From Acidobacteriota bacterium (lineage in GTDB: Bacteria; Acidobacteriota; Blastocatellia; Pyrinomonadales; Pyrinomonadaceae), in the NCBI GenBank assembly GCA_003223025.1, contig QHXR01000005.1:1-40321 (forward strand): a stretch of DNA of 40,321 nucleotides. The letters are read 5' to 3'. The notes under the pieces were generated by a model. That model saw only the letters and a list, made by a program, of their open reading frames with translations. It was not told the origin of the DNA and did not search any database. Below are positions 24,983 through 34,400 of the stretch, in pieces. The position numbers and the translations under genes were made by a program. The stretch's first letter is position 1. The number at the start of each line of letters is the position of its first letter.

Positions 24983-25043
24983 ATATAGTGCTTGGGGAAC
25001 CTGAGGTGCACTATATTTTGGGGTAATCGGAATGTTAAGTCAA
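24983..25043 (-). promoter_or_regulatory. smc promoter with palindromic leader
   Basis: On the minus strand TTGACT (plus 25038-25043) and CAAAAT (plus 25015-25020) are 17 bases apart, giving a start near 25008 and a leader of about 29 bases. A perfect 9-bp inverted repeat, ATATAGTGC/GCACTATAT (24983-24991 and 25008-25016), runs from the edge of the -10 box to three bases from the start codon. It could be an operator or a leader hairpin. Confidence 0.5.
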
Positions 25044-25114
25044 GGAAAGTTTATCTACTAAACCAGTCGAAAAACGATAACTGAATAGTGGCCCGGAGCG
25101 TCTGTTTTATTCAA

Positions 25115-25184
25115 TGGATAGTGAAAAGTGACAAGTTAATAGTTTTCAACTATCCACTTGTCACTTCAAACTATCCACTGAAGA
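25115..25184. repeat. Period-7 inverted array C
   Basis: Ten units in strict 7-base register: TGGATAG, TGAAAAG, TGACAAG, TTAATAG, TTTTCAA, then CTATCCA, CTTGTCA, CTTCAAA, CTATCCA, CTGAAGA. Forward units TGGATAG and TGACAAG have exact reverse complements in the second half. The array lies just downstream of the DUF4388 gene stop at 25194 (minus strand) and upstream of the smc promoter. Confidence 0.7.
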
Positions 25185-25193
25185 AATCGGATC

Positions 25194-25949
25194 TTACATT
25201 TCGCGGCCGACGTCGCGGAGGCCTTGCTGCTCGGCGCGTTCGTTATCGAGCTCGGTGAGGATATCGAGGAGGAAATTCGTATTCGTGACGACGTTGAGGA
25301 TGACCGGGAATTCGTTATCGGAGATGGTGAACTCAAATGTCCCGCTGCTGATCTCGATGATCTCGCGAAACGCAACGTGTCCATTGTGGCCGTTGCATTC
25401 GGCGTCGACGATCTTACCGTCGTTGAATGAAACGTTCGCCAGATGAAGATCGGATTTGATGACAAGCAGTCCCGTCATCTTTGCGCTTTCAATAACTTGC
25501 ACCGCGTCGAAGATGCTCACATAACCGAGATGTCCGGCGAACGTGACATCGGTCCGAACTTTCTGCGGCGACTTGTCGCGATTGACAGCGAAGTCGGGAC
25601 GACGAGCGCGGCGGATCGCTTCGAGCCCGGGTGCAACCGAGACACGGGGATCCAGAAGCTTCGCTTCCTGCAGCCGGTCATACGCGAGATCAAATTCTTC
25701 GCGGCCGATATAGAGGCTAACGAGCGCGAGGCATTGTCGTGCAGCCTCGTTCAGATTCTTCTGCTTGATGCAGATGTCGCGGAGCTTCTCGCGGAGCGCG
25801 ATGGACCGCGGGCTGCGCTCGAGCGAATCGTGAAGCAGCTTGAATGCTTTCTCCGCTGAAGCGTATTTGACGAAGAGATCGGCGTCGAGAAGGACCGACT
25901 CGATTGAAACTTCGGTGAGCACGCCTGTGCTCTCAATTGCTTGGCTCAT
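25194..25949 (-). CDS. DUF4388 (PATAN-like) domain protein with TPR-like N-terminus
   Basis: The protein has 251 residues. Residues about 18-110 are helical with TPR-like spacing (SAEKAFKLLHDSLERSPRSIALREKLRDI, QCLALVSLYIGREEFDLAYDRLQEAKLLDP). Residues about 135-235 match the DUF4388 pattern: FAGHLGYVSIFDAVQVIE, KMTGLLVI, ANVSFNDGKIVDAEC, GHVAFREIIEISSGTFEFT. DUF4388 domains are common in bacteria with gliding or complex regulation, often attached to receiver domains. They are thought to mediate protein interactions in signalling, and the exact role is unknown. There is no receiver domain here. It sits upstream of smc on the same strand, but smc has its own promoter and the array C hairpin lies between them, so joint transcription is doubtful. 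Confidence 0.85.
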   Translation of the reverse strand: MSQAIESTGVLTEVSIESVLLDADLFVKYASAEKAFKLLHDSLERSPRSIALREKLRDICIKQKNLNEAARQCLALVSLYIGREEFDLAYDRLQEAKLLDPRVSVAPGLEAIRRARRPDFAVNRDKSPQKVRTDVTFAGHLGYVSIFDAVQVIESAKMTGLLVIKSDLHLANVSFNDGKIVDAECNGHNGHVAFREIIEISSGTFEFTISDNEFPVILNVVTNTNFLLDILTELDNERAEQQGLRDVGREM

Positions 25950-26039
25950 AGGCGGGCGTGAACAAAGGTGTTCAACAATTATTAAACTAGCACATCGGAC
26001 CGGCGCTCGTCAGCAAAATTCTCAAGTCACGACTCAACT

Positions 26040-26066
26040 CTTTGCGTCTTAGCGTCTTTGCGTGAA
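26040..26066. repeat. 27-base dispersed repeat, copy 1
   Basis: A 27-base stretch built on TTTGCGTC/TTAGCGTC/TTTGCGTG is repeated without change at 38661-38687, downstream of dnaK. An imperfect reverse-complement partner lies at about 26098-26121. The pair sits in the 242-bp gap between the DUF4388 gene and the TonB receptor terminator. Confidence 0.7.
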
Positions 26067-26128
26067 AAACCGCGAAACGGGTCTTCGAACACGGTTTTTC
26101 ACCAGGACGCTAATCCGCAAGGTAACAG

Positions 26129-26171
26129 AAAAAAAGGCCGACGCCTCCGGAGGGAGAGATAAGACGCCGGC
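26129..26171 (-). terminator. Rho-independent terminator of the Oar-like receptor
   Basis: Read on the minus strand, a 9-bp stem GCCGGCGTC/GGCGTCGGC with two G-U pairs (plus 26163-26171 and 26137-26145) is followed by CC and then seven T residues (plus 26129-26135). It begins about 20 bases after the receptor stop codon. Confidence 0.8.
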
Positions 26172-26191
26172 AAAAAGAAATTGAGCAAATA

Positions 26192-29100
26192 TCAGAAGTC
26201 GAAGCGGATCCCGAGCCGGATCTGCCGCTGTCGGAAGGTCCGGGTCGGAACCAGAAAATTAGCTTTTGCTGCCGGATTGGAAACAGTTAAACCGTTGAAA
26301 TCGATAAACCCGGCTCCGTAGTTGAAAACTGCGGCGTTCAGAATGTTGTCAAATTGAACGACCGGCCTCAGTTTTATAGTCTCGCTGAATTTCCATTCCC
26401 GGGTGACGCTCAGATCGAAAGTATAAAAAGATGGGCCGCGACCGGAGTTCCGTGGAAGATCTCCGCCCCGGGCTCCGATGGTCGCGAGACTGAATTGTCC
26501 GATGTATGCGTCAGACGGCAGCATGGATCCGGGACGACGCCATTTCAACGAACTGACATCTCCCGTGAAATTTATCCGGTCAGTGCTGAGATCATCTAGA
26601 TTCCGATCCGAACCGCCGTTCCCGATATTGAACGGTGCCGAACTTCCCCATCGGAATAATGGAGACAACCGTAATTTTCCTAGCCACCATGGCATGTCGA
26701 ACGTTCCGGAGAATGCGATCCGATGTCGACGGTCCTGAAGCGTCCGGGCCCACTCCCGCGCAAAGTCGCCGTTAATCTCGGCGTTCGAAGTATTGTTCAG
26801 CCCGTCGTCCATCGTTTTCGAAAGCGTGTAATTAAGTCGGAACGACGACCCGAAGCCGTGGCCGATCTGACGGTTGATGCTTCTCAATTCAATGACGAGC
26901 CCGTTATAAAAAGCATTTCCGTTCGAGCCGATGATCGACGTCTCTTCCAAATCACGGTTCGGTCTAAATTGTTTCACAGCCGCGAGTGCGATCCCGATCG
27001 GACCGCCGGTCGCGTTGTTGTTCGTTCCCGGCACGGCGACGAGCGGAGTCGTGGTCGATGAGCTCGTCGTATTCAGATTCACAAAACAGTTCATCGTCGT
27101 AGTACCGCAGGTCGAGCCGGTCGGAGAATTCGCATGAAGGCCGGACGGATCGTTGCGATCTCCGAGAAAGAATGTGTACATGCGAGTTGGCGAAAGAGTG
27201 TACGGATGCTCGAGCAGCCACGCGGTCCAGTCTTCGTAACCCGCGGGCAGGATCGGAACATTTCCATTTCGGTCACGCCATAATCTTGCGGTCTTATTCC
27301 ACGTGTAATTCGCTTCGAGGATCCATCCGCGTTTGATCTCTCGTTCGAAACCGATATTGAATTGATAACTCTCCGGAATTTTCAGATCCGGTTCGACCGT
27401 TCGAAGCGGATTCCCGGTACTCGTCACGTTCCCGAGAAAGCCGAGACTCGACGTACACGGCGCCGGCGGTGCGGGTGTAACGCCCGCACATACGTTGGCG
27501 AGTAAGTTCCGGATCTCGCCCGGCGAAGAGAACGCCGATGGAAAGTTCGTTGCGATCGACGCGAGAATTTCGCGGCGGCGACTGTCGCTCGCGATAAGAC
27601 TCGGGATCAGATTGGTATCGAACGTCACCTGATTCCCACCGGTATTCTGGATCGAATCCGCGACAGTTCGAAGAAGCACGCGATTGTAGAAAATTCCTGC
27701 ACCGATTCGGACGACGCCCTTTCCATCTTTCAGCGGATCCCACGCAGCTCCGAGACGGGGCCCCCAGTTGTTGCCGTCATCCACCGCGGTTTCGCGCTCG
27801 AATCGAAGGCCGAGATTTATCGTGAGATTCGAAAGTGGTTTTAGTTCGTCATTAAAGAAAATTCCCGAATAAGTATTTTTTACATCGGATGCGGTCCCGA
27901 AATTCTGTCGATATCTCGACAACACGTTGTTCTGAAAATTGAGGACGCTTGAAAAGTTAAACGTACCGGTCGCGTCACCAAGACCGATCGCCTTGGAACG
28001 CACGTTCATGACATCGAACCCGAGCTTGAAGGTGTGTCGACCGGAGATGTATGTGAACGAATCCTGGATCTGAAAACGGGTCTCTTTTCGATTCTGCGGA
28101 AATCCGGTCGCATCGCCGGTGACCGCCGTCGTCGAATTCCCTGCGATCAGTGTCTGCGCGCCGCCGGTCGGACTTGTGTATCCGATGAGCACGACAGGGC
28201 CGAGAGGCTGACTAGTTTGAAAACTCGGTTTGTAGATCGAATATTGTCCGCGGATCTGATTCACCGCCCTCGCTCCGAAGACGTGATTGTCAGTGAAGTT
28301 GTACGCGTCGGAAAACGAATTGCGGATTTGCAAAGCTTCGTCGAGCCGCGTCGTCGATGCAGACGTCGTCCGCTGATTTGTGCGACGTCCGAACTGAAAT
28401 CCGACGGTGAAATTGTTCGCATTCGAGATTGTGTGATCAACCCGTGTCGTCAAAATGTGACTCGTGTTCGGTGTATCGAGAAGCGATTGATACGGCAGTA
28501 TCGCGACCGGCGGATCGCTGCTCGTGTCCATGCATGATGAGACATCGGGCGGACACGCTGTCGATGTCGGAACCGGAAGTCCGAATCGCGGATTCGATGC
28601 GACCGGCAACCACGTGTCGACAAACGTCGTGTCGAGCACGTCGTTGAATTCGTAAGCGATTGAAAAGAAAGTGCGATCTCTACCGTCATAAAAAGGAAAT
28701 CTGATCGGGCCGCCGAGCGTGAATCCGGGATTGTATTCCGTCAGCGGTGCTCGTCCGACCGCCGGAGTTCGACTGTTGTTGTACCAGGTATTTGCATTGA
28801 GTCTGTTTTCGCGAAAAAACATGAACGCACGGCCCCGAAACTGGTTCGATCCGGCGCGGGTTCGAAGATTCACACGTCCGCCGGACGCGCGTCCGTACTC
28901 GGCGGAAAATTGATTTGCGATGACCTGCACTTCTTCGATCGCCTCGAGCGACGGTTGAAAGCGCTCACGCGAAGATCGATCGTCGTTGTTGTCGAGGCCG
29001 TCGATCGTCAGATTGTTCGAGTAAGCGACGCCGCCCGATAAGGAATAGTTCCCCTGCTCAAGCGGCGCTGTCGGCGGCGATTGAAATCTATCTTCGGCGA

Positions 29101-29629
29101 GACCGTTTGTCGATAGCTGCTCCTCCGAAGTTCCGCCGAGCGTCAAAACAAAGTCCAACGGGTTTCGCGCATTGTTCGGGATGTCTTCCAACTCCCTTCC
29201 TGAAATCGTTCCGCCGACGACGATCCTCGTCGTATCGACGGCGGCGACATCGTTCGTCACCGAGACCGTCGTCGACGCGACGATATCCGCCGGCGTGAGC
29301 TCGATGTCGATCCGCAAATTCTGCCCCGAAAGCAATTTCAATTCTTCTGATCGTTTCTCTCCGAAACCGGTCGCGAAAGACGTAAGAGCGAGTGTCCCAG
29401 GACGGAGCTCGACGAAGCGAAACTTACCTTCGTCGTCGGTTGTGGACTTTCGCGACGTATTGGATTCGATATGCGTTGCGATGACGATCGCACGAGCTAT
29501 CGGGAGATGGTTCAGATCGCGGACAGTACCGGAAATCGTGACGCCATCCAAGTCCTGTGCCGCGCAAAGCATCGAAGTTAGAAGAACGATAGTCGCGGAA
29601 AACACGACGCATCGCATGGAAGTCTTCAT
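26192..29629 (-). CDS. Oar-like TonB-dependent outer-membrane receptor with carboxypeptidase-regulatory-like domain
   Basis: The protein has 1145 residues. A signal peptide (CVVFSATIVLLTSMLCAAQ) is followed at about 30-115 by a CarboxypepD_reg-like beta-sandwich (GVTISGTVRDLNHLPIARAIVIAT, TTDDEGKFRFVELRPG). A plug domain comes next (ISGRELEDIPNNARNPLDFVLTLGG, NLTIDGLDNNDDRSSRERF, IEEVQVIANQFSAEYGRASGGRVNLRTRAGSN). The rest is an outer-membrane beta-barrel ending in the aromatic residue of RLGIRFDF. This is the Oar type abundant in Acidobacteriota and Myxococcota; ligands are usually unknown. The start has a perfect AGGAGG (plus 29637-29642) seven bases upstream, the strongest ribosome site in the window. 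An intrinsic terminator follows. It is divergent from a metallophosphoesterase gene, with a palindrome between them. Confidence 0.92.
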   Translation of the reverse strand: MKTSMRCVVFSATIVLLTSMLCAAQDLDGVTISGTVRDLNHLPIARAIVIATHIESNTSRKSTTDDEGKFRFVELRPGTLALTSFATGFGEKRSEELKLLSGQNLRIDIELTPADIVASTTVSVTNDVAAVDTTRIVVGGTISGRELEDIPNNARNPLDFVLTLGGTSEEQLSTNGLAEDRFQSPPTAPLEQGNYSLSGGVAYSNNLTIDGLDNNDDRSSRERFQPSLEAIEEVQVIANQFSAEYGRASGGRVNLRTRAGSNQFRGRAFMFFRENRLNANTWYNNSRTPAVGRAPLTEYNPGFTLGGPIRFPFYDGRDRTFFSIAYEFNDVLDTTFVDTWLPVASNPRFGLPVPTSTACPPDVSSCMDTSSDPPVAILPYQSLLDTPNTSHILTTRVDHTISNANNFTVGFQFGRRTNQRTTSASTTRLDEALQIRNSFSDAYNFTDNHVFGARAVNQIRGQYSIYKPSFQTSQPLGPVVLIGYTSPTGGAQTLIAGNSTTAVTGDATGFPQNRKETRFQIQDSFTYISGRHTFKLGFDVMNVRSKAIGLGDATGTFNFSSVLNFQNNVLSRYRQNFGTASDVKNTYSGIFFNDELKPLSNLTINLGLRFERETAVDDGNNWGPRLGAAWDPLKDGKGVVRIGAGIFYNRVLLRTVADSIQNTGGNQVTFDTNLIPSLIASDSRRREILASIATNFPSAFSSPGEIRNLLANVCAGVTPAPPAPCTSSLGFLGNVTSTGNPLRTVEPDLKIPESYQFNIGFEREIKRGWILEANYTWNKTARLWRDRNGNVPILPAGYEDWTAWLLEHPYTLSPTRMYTFFLGDRNDPSGLHANSPTGSTCGTTTMNCFVNLNTTSSSTTTPLVAVPGTNNNATGGPIGIALAAVKQFRPNRDLEETSIIGSNGNAFYNGLVIELRSINRQIGHGFGSSFRLNYTLSKTMDDGLNNTSNAEINGDFAREWARTLQDRRHRIAFSGTFDMPWWLGKLRLSPLFRWGSSAPFNIGNGGSDRNLDDLSTDRINFTGDVSSLKWRRPGSMLPSDAYIGQFSLATIGARGGDLPRNSGRGPSFYTFDLSVTREWKFSETIKLRPVVQFDNILNAAVFNYGAGFIDFNGLTVSNPAAKANFLVPTRTFRQRQIRLGIRFDF

Positions 29630-29689
29630 GTGGGAGCCTCCTGTCTTGCTGGTATTTAATTGTTGAGGACGGTATTCTGTCGCTACCGA

Positions 29690-29712
29690 AAAGATTTGTA
29701 CAGTAAATCTTT
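29690..29712. promoter_or_regulatory. Candidate operator between the receptor and phosphoesterase genes
   Basis: A perfect inverted repeat AAAGATTT, seven bases, AAATCTTT lies in the 103-bp gap between two divergent genes, 61 bases from the receptor ATG and 21 from the phosphoesterase ATG. The size and spacing suit a dimeric repressor, but I recognise no specific family, and convincing promoter boxes are not visible. Confidence 0.4.
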
Positions 29713-29732
29713 CTTAATTATTCGAAACGCAG

Positions 29733-30593
29733 ATGAAGATCGACGGCCAGAGAAAATCACGCATTTCCGACCGCATCAATTCCCTCGTTACATCTGAGAA
29801 ACCTCTGCGTAAATTCGCCGGAAATGTCTCGAAAATCGCGAAGACGGCGATGGATGAAGCGTCAAGCCTCTCGCTCGAACGCGTCGAGATCGAGCTCGCA
29901 CGGCTTCCGAAAAAATTAGACGGATTCAAAATAATTCATCTCTCGGATTTTCATCACAGCCCTTTCACAAACCTCGACCACATCGAACGTGCAGTAAAGG
30001 TCGCGAACCGCCTCAAGCCGGACATGTTCATCCTGACCGGCGACTACGTTTCTCACGAAAAGAAATACATCGCACCCGTCGCGAAAGTCCTCGGGACTTT
30101 GAAGTCGGAATTTGGAACGTTCGCGTGTCTCGGAAATCATGATCACTGGACTTCACCGGATCTCGTCGTAAAGAAATTTCGAGAAGCCGGCATTAATATG
30201 CTGGTGAATGAAGGATCGCGATTCGAAGCACGAGGCAGCTCGTTCTGGATCTGCGGCGTCGATGATCATATGGTCGGCAAGGCGGACCTGACGTCGGCAT
30301 TGAAGGGATCATTTCCGGATGAGATGAAGCTGCTGCTCGCGCATAATCCGATAATTCTGAGACAGGCCGCGCGATACGGAGTCGATCTGACATTGAGCGG
30401 TCACACACACGGTGGGCAAGTGAAAGTTCGCGATCCTGAAAAGCGCCTGCTGCCGCGTCGCAAACTGACTAGCGGTCTCCATCGACGGAAGGAGTCGCAG
30501 ATCTACATCACAAGAGGAATCGGCACGGTTGTTCTCCCGATCAGATATCAATGTCCGCCGGAAATTTCGTTGCTTGAATTGCGGGCTACTTAA
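29733..30593 (+). CDS. Calcineurin-like metallophosphoesterase (YkuE/YaeI type)
   Basis: This is a 286-residue protein with the full set of metal-binding motifs of the family: IIHLSDFHHSP (D.H), MFILTGDYVSHE (GD), FACLGNHDHW (GNHD), LLLAHNP (H), and LTLSGHTHGGQVKV (GHTH). The layout matches the YkuE/YaeI group of phosphoesterases, some of which act on lipid-linked or UDP-diacylglucosamine substrates. Unlike many members, there is no N-terminal membrane helix; residues 1-50 are charged and helical. The start ATG has no clear Shine-Dalgarno sequence. The gene lies 147 bases upstream of pgsA, separated by period-7 arrays that form an inverted repeat, so co-transcription is uncertain. A link to phospholipid or envelope metabolism is plausible from context only. 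Confidence 0.88.
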   Translation: MKIDGQRKSRISDRINSLVTSEKPLRKFAGNVSKIAKTAMDEASSLSLERVEIELARLPKKLDGFKIIHLSDFHHSPFTNLDHIERAVKVANRLKPDMFILTGDYVSHEKKYIAPVAKVLGTLKSEFGTFACLGNHDHWTSPDLVVKKFREAGINMLVNEGSRFEARGSSFWICGVDDHMVGKADLTSALKGSFPDEMKLLLAHNPIILRQAARYGVDLTLSGHTHGGQVKVRDPEKRLLPRRKLTSGLHRRKESQIYITRGIGTVVLPIRYQCPPEISLLELRAT

Positions 30594-30735
30594 TTTTCGA
30601 ATTTCGATTTGCGATTTGCGATCGCGTGGAAGTTTAAGAATTAGCGATTTCATGAAGGCAGATGGAGGTCGCGCAATTTCAGGCGACGCGGACGGCGAGA
30701 TCGCAAATCGAAATTCGAAAATCGCAAATCGCAAA
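30594..30735. repeat. Period-7 inverted arrays D1/D2 flanking a 79-base loop
   Basis: D1 begins directly after the phosphoesterase stop: TTTTCGA, ATTTCGA, TTTGCGA, TTTGCGA (30594-30621). D2 ends six bases before the pgsA ATG: TCGCAAA, TCGAAAT, TCGAAAA, TCGCAAA, TCGCAAA (30701-30735). The first three units of each form a perfect 21-bp inverted pair (30594-30614 with 30701-30721). Confidence 0.75.
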
Positions 30736-30740
30736 TCTAG

Positions 30741-31319
30741 ATGAACAGCATCCTTACAATTCCCAACCTCCTCACCTTCATGCGAATGGCGCTGATACCG
30801 GTGTTTGCGAGTTTGCTGTATTACGGTTACAGCACGTTTGCACTGGTCGTGTTCGTCATCGCCGGGGTGTCGGATGGGATCGACGGATTTCTCGCACGCA
30901 AATTCAATCAGGAATCGGAGCTCGGCACGATCATCGATCCGATCGCCGACAAACTTTTGATGACGACCGCATTCGTCATCCTGACAATGCCAAATGTCCT
31001 TCCCGCGGTTCGCCATCTCCCGGTTCCTTTTTGGGTCACCGCCGCGGTCATCGGACGCGACGTCCTCATCATCACCGTCGCCGGAGCCATCAACATCATG
31101 ACCGGCTTCCGCGGATTCAAACCATCGTGGCTGGGAAAGTTGAGCACACTTGTTCAAGTGATCGCCGTCGGCATGATCCTCCTCGCCGCCGTCACCGGTT
31201 ACGGATTTTATTTGCCGACAACATACTTCATCGTCGTCCTCCTCGCCTTTGCGTCGGGCTTCCATTACGTCTTCCACGTCGCGCGTTTGATGAGAGAGAC
31301 GGAGTCGCTCGCCGAATAG
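30741..31319 (+). CDS. pgsA: CDP-diacylglycerol-glycerol-3-phosphate 3-phosphatidyltransferase
   Basis: This 192-residue integral membrane protein transfers a phosphatidyl group from CDP-diacylglycerol to glycerol 3-phosphate, the committed step to phosphatidylglycerol and cardiolipin. The CDP-alcohol phosphatidyltransferase signature is complete: SDGIDGFLAR, eight residues, then GTIIDPIADK, with all three diagnostic Asp residues. The start MNSILTIPNLLTFMRMALIPVF is typical of PgsA, and four or five further membrane segments follow. Related alcohol transferases (PssA and others) share the motif, but the IPN.LT..R N-terminus and the length favour PgsA. Its ATG lies immediately after a period-7 repeat with no recognisable Shine-Dalgarno sequence, which is unusual for a housekeeping gene. 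It is convergent with the hybrid kinase gene. Confidence 0.9.
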   Translation: MNSILTIPNLLTFMRMALIPVFASLLYYGYSTFALVVFVIAGVSDGIDGFLARKFNQESELGTIIDPIADKLLMTTAFVILTMPNVLPAVRHLPVPFWVTAAVIGRDVLIITVAGAINIMTGFRGFKPSWLGKLSTLVQVIAVGMILLAAVTGYGFYLPTTYFIVVLLAFASGFHYVFHVARLMRETESLAE

Positions 31320-31453
31320 AGCTTCTTGTTTTCTCCCGGATCTGGTCCGGCTGCGATACCTACTTCCAGTTCCGAATAAAGAACACCCTCCCAACGGGTC
31401 GGGTTTCCGCGTTGTGTGATCAACTTTCGAGGTCTATCGATCGTCCTTTTCAA

Positions 31454-31488
31454 TCCAAAATCCAAAATCCAAAATCCAAAATCCAAAA
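31454..31488. repeat. Period-7 array E: five tandem TCCAAAA
   Basis: Five perfect head-to-tail copies of TCCAAAA end three bases before the complement of the kinase stop codon. Unlike arrays A to D, this one is in a single orientation. It lies in the 172-bp gap between convergent pgsA and kinase genes, which contains no other recognisable feature. Confidence 0.8.
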
Positions 31489-31491
31489 TGG

Positions 31492-34400
31492 TTAATGCCC
31501 GTTTCGGGCGACTTTTTGGATGGTGGAGAGGAGCTCGTCGAAGTTTACAGGTTTGGCGAGATGAGCTTGGAAGCCGGCCTGGAGCGCTCGCTCGCGGTCG
31601 TCGACTGAGGCGTAGGCGGTGAGTGCGATCGCTTTTAGCGTTGAGTTTCGTGAAACCGAATTGGAGCGAAGCCTTGTCACTAATTCGTATCCGTCGATGT
31701 CGGGCATTCCGATGTCGGTGATCATCAGGTTGAAATCCTGCCGGGCGAGAAAGCCGAGCGCTTCGGTCGCATTCGATGCGGGTGTCACATTCGCGCTTTC
31801 ATTTTCGAGGAATAGTTTTAGCGGCAGCAGATTTTCGTTGTCGTCATCGACGAGCAGGATGGTCTGCCCGGAGAGCGATCCGCCGGCAGCTCGATGATCT
31901 CCGTCCGTCGCCATCGAGTAAAATTCCGCGGCGAGCGGGAGCGTCAAAACAAAGACCGACCCTTTATCTTTGCCGTCGCTGTCGACATCGACCGTTCCGC
32001 CGTGGAGCTCGACGATGTTTCGAACGATCGTCAGCCCTAATCCGAGACCGGTAAAATTCCGCCGTGCCGAGGCGTCGGCCTGACGGAACCTGTCGAAGAT
32101 GTGCGGGAGTAATTCCTTTTCGATACCGACACCCGTGTCGCGGATCGCGAGGATCGCATTCATCTCGTCCCGTTCAAGTGTGATCTCGATATTTCCGCCA
32201 GCCGGCGTGAACTTGATCGAGTTCTGCAGCAGATTCGAAACGACTTGCTGTAGACGCACCGGATCCGCGTTCAGGAATACCGGTTCGTTGCCGCGGATGA
32301 AACGAAACGTGACGTCCTTTGCGTCGGCCAGCGGCTTTGTTGTTTCCGAAACCGTCTGCACGACCGAAACGAGATCGACAAGCTCGGACTCGATCCGCAT
32401 CTTTCCGGAGATGATCCGCGAGACGTCGAGCAGATCTTCGATCAGACTGCTCTGAAGACGCGTGTTGCGTTCGATGACCTCGAGTGCACGCTCGGAATTT
32501 TCGGCATCGAGCACACCCGCTTTCAACATTCGCACCCAACCGAGCATCGCGTTGAGCGGCGTGCGGAGCTCATGCGAAAGTACGGACAAGAATTCGTCCT
32601 TCGCGCGATTTGCGGATTCTGCGGCTTCGCGGGCGGCGGCTTCGGTGTCGATCAAACGGACATTCTCGATCGCCACCGCGGCAAGATTCGCTGCCATCTC
32701 GAGAGCGACGGCGTGCTCCTGCTCGAACGCGTTGTTCTCGTGAGCCTGAACTTCGAGCGTTCCGAGTACTTTGTCTTTGATCATCATTGGGACGATGACC
32801 GACGACATCGGATCGATCCCGTTCTCGCTGAGAACTACGTGCGGACGCTTTTTCATGTCCTCCCAGTAGTCGTTCATGATGATCGTCTTTTTCTCGAATA
32901 CCGCGCGCGAGTTTGCACCACCGCCTTCGGGCTTTAACTCCATCGGCGGAAGCGTGGCGATATCGACTTCGTAACCTTCGCCCCAGACATAAGCCGCGTG
33001 CCGCATCTTCGTTTCTGAGTCGAAGAACGAAACGAAGAAGCCGGAGCACTTCATCGACGCAGAAATAAATTCGCGGACTGCGCGGTAGATCGATGTCAGA
33101 TCGCGCGAGCGTCCGAGTGTCGCAGCGAGCGGAACGATGCGGGCGAGCAGCGTCTGATATTCTTCGGCCGCTTGGCGCTCCGCACGAACGATCGCATCCT
33201 CGGCTAATTTTCTTTCGTGGATGTCGACGACGGATCCGATATAGCCGAGATAATTTCCCGACGCATCGAATCGCGGTTGTGCGGAATCGATCGCCCAGTG
33301 ATACTCGCCCTCGGCGTTTGCGAAGCGATACTCGTTCGTGAATCCTTCGCACTTATCGTTCGCCCGGTGGAAATCGTCCAAGGCCTTTTCGTGATCATCG
33401 GGATGCAACGCGTCGAACCAGCCAAAGCCGAGTCCGGATCCCGGCGTTTGGCCCGTGTATTCGTACCAGGACTGACTGAGGAACGTGCAATGCCCGGTCG
33501 GATCAGTGACCCAGATCATGACCGGTGCGTTATCGGCCATCGTCCTGAACCGCGCTTCCGATTCGCGAATTTTTTCTTCGGCCTGGACGCGGCTGGTGAT
33601 GTCGGTGAACAACACCGCGACGTGATTCTCCGCGGCGTCAGTCGGACGAAACGCATAAACATCGAACCAGCGATGAAGAGACTTGTATTCGTTTGCGAAG
33701 CGGGTCGGCTCGCCGGTCTTCGCGACACGTCCGTAAGTCTCGAGCCAGTGCGGCTCGATGTCGTCGACGAATTCGAGCATTCGCTTGCCGGTCACCTCGT
33801 GCATTCCTGCTTGCCGCTCGAATGCAGAGTTCACCTCGACGAACAGGTAGTCGACCGGCTCGGCGTTCTCATCAAAAATGACCTCGATGATGCAATAGCC
33901 CTCGTCCATCGAGTCAAAGAGTGTCCGGTACTTTTCTTCGGACTCGCGGAGGGCTTGTTCCGCCTGCTTCTGCTCCGTCACGTCGATGGCCATGCCGCCG
34001 ATCAAGGTCGGCCTGCCATCGGCGCTCGTGATCGGGAACTTGCTAACGATCGAATGATGAATGACGCCGTCATCCTCGACGAGAGCCTCCGCAATTTGGA
34101 TCCCTGAACCGGACTCGACGGCACGGTTGTCATGAGCTCGAAATTGCGCCGCGGTCTGGCTCGGAAATATCTCCTCGTCTGTCTTGCCGTAAAGATCGGC
34201 TCCGGAAACTCCAAAAGATCTCTCGGCCGATTCGTTCGCATAGACGTATCGGCCATCCAGATCTTTTATCCATGCGAGTCCGGGAAGATGCTGCATGAAA
34301 CGCGAGAAGCGCCGCTCACTTTCGCGAAGCGCCTTCTCGGCTTCTTTGCGTTCCGTGATATCGATGCCGACGCCGTACAGCCTGACCGCTTCGCCTTTTT

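Noticed and set aside
31454-31488. CRISPR-like repeats
   Set aside because: The units are seven bases, directly adjacent and without spacers; no cas genes are nearby.
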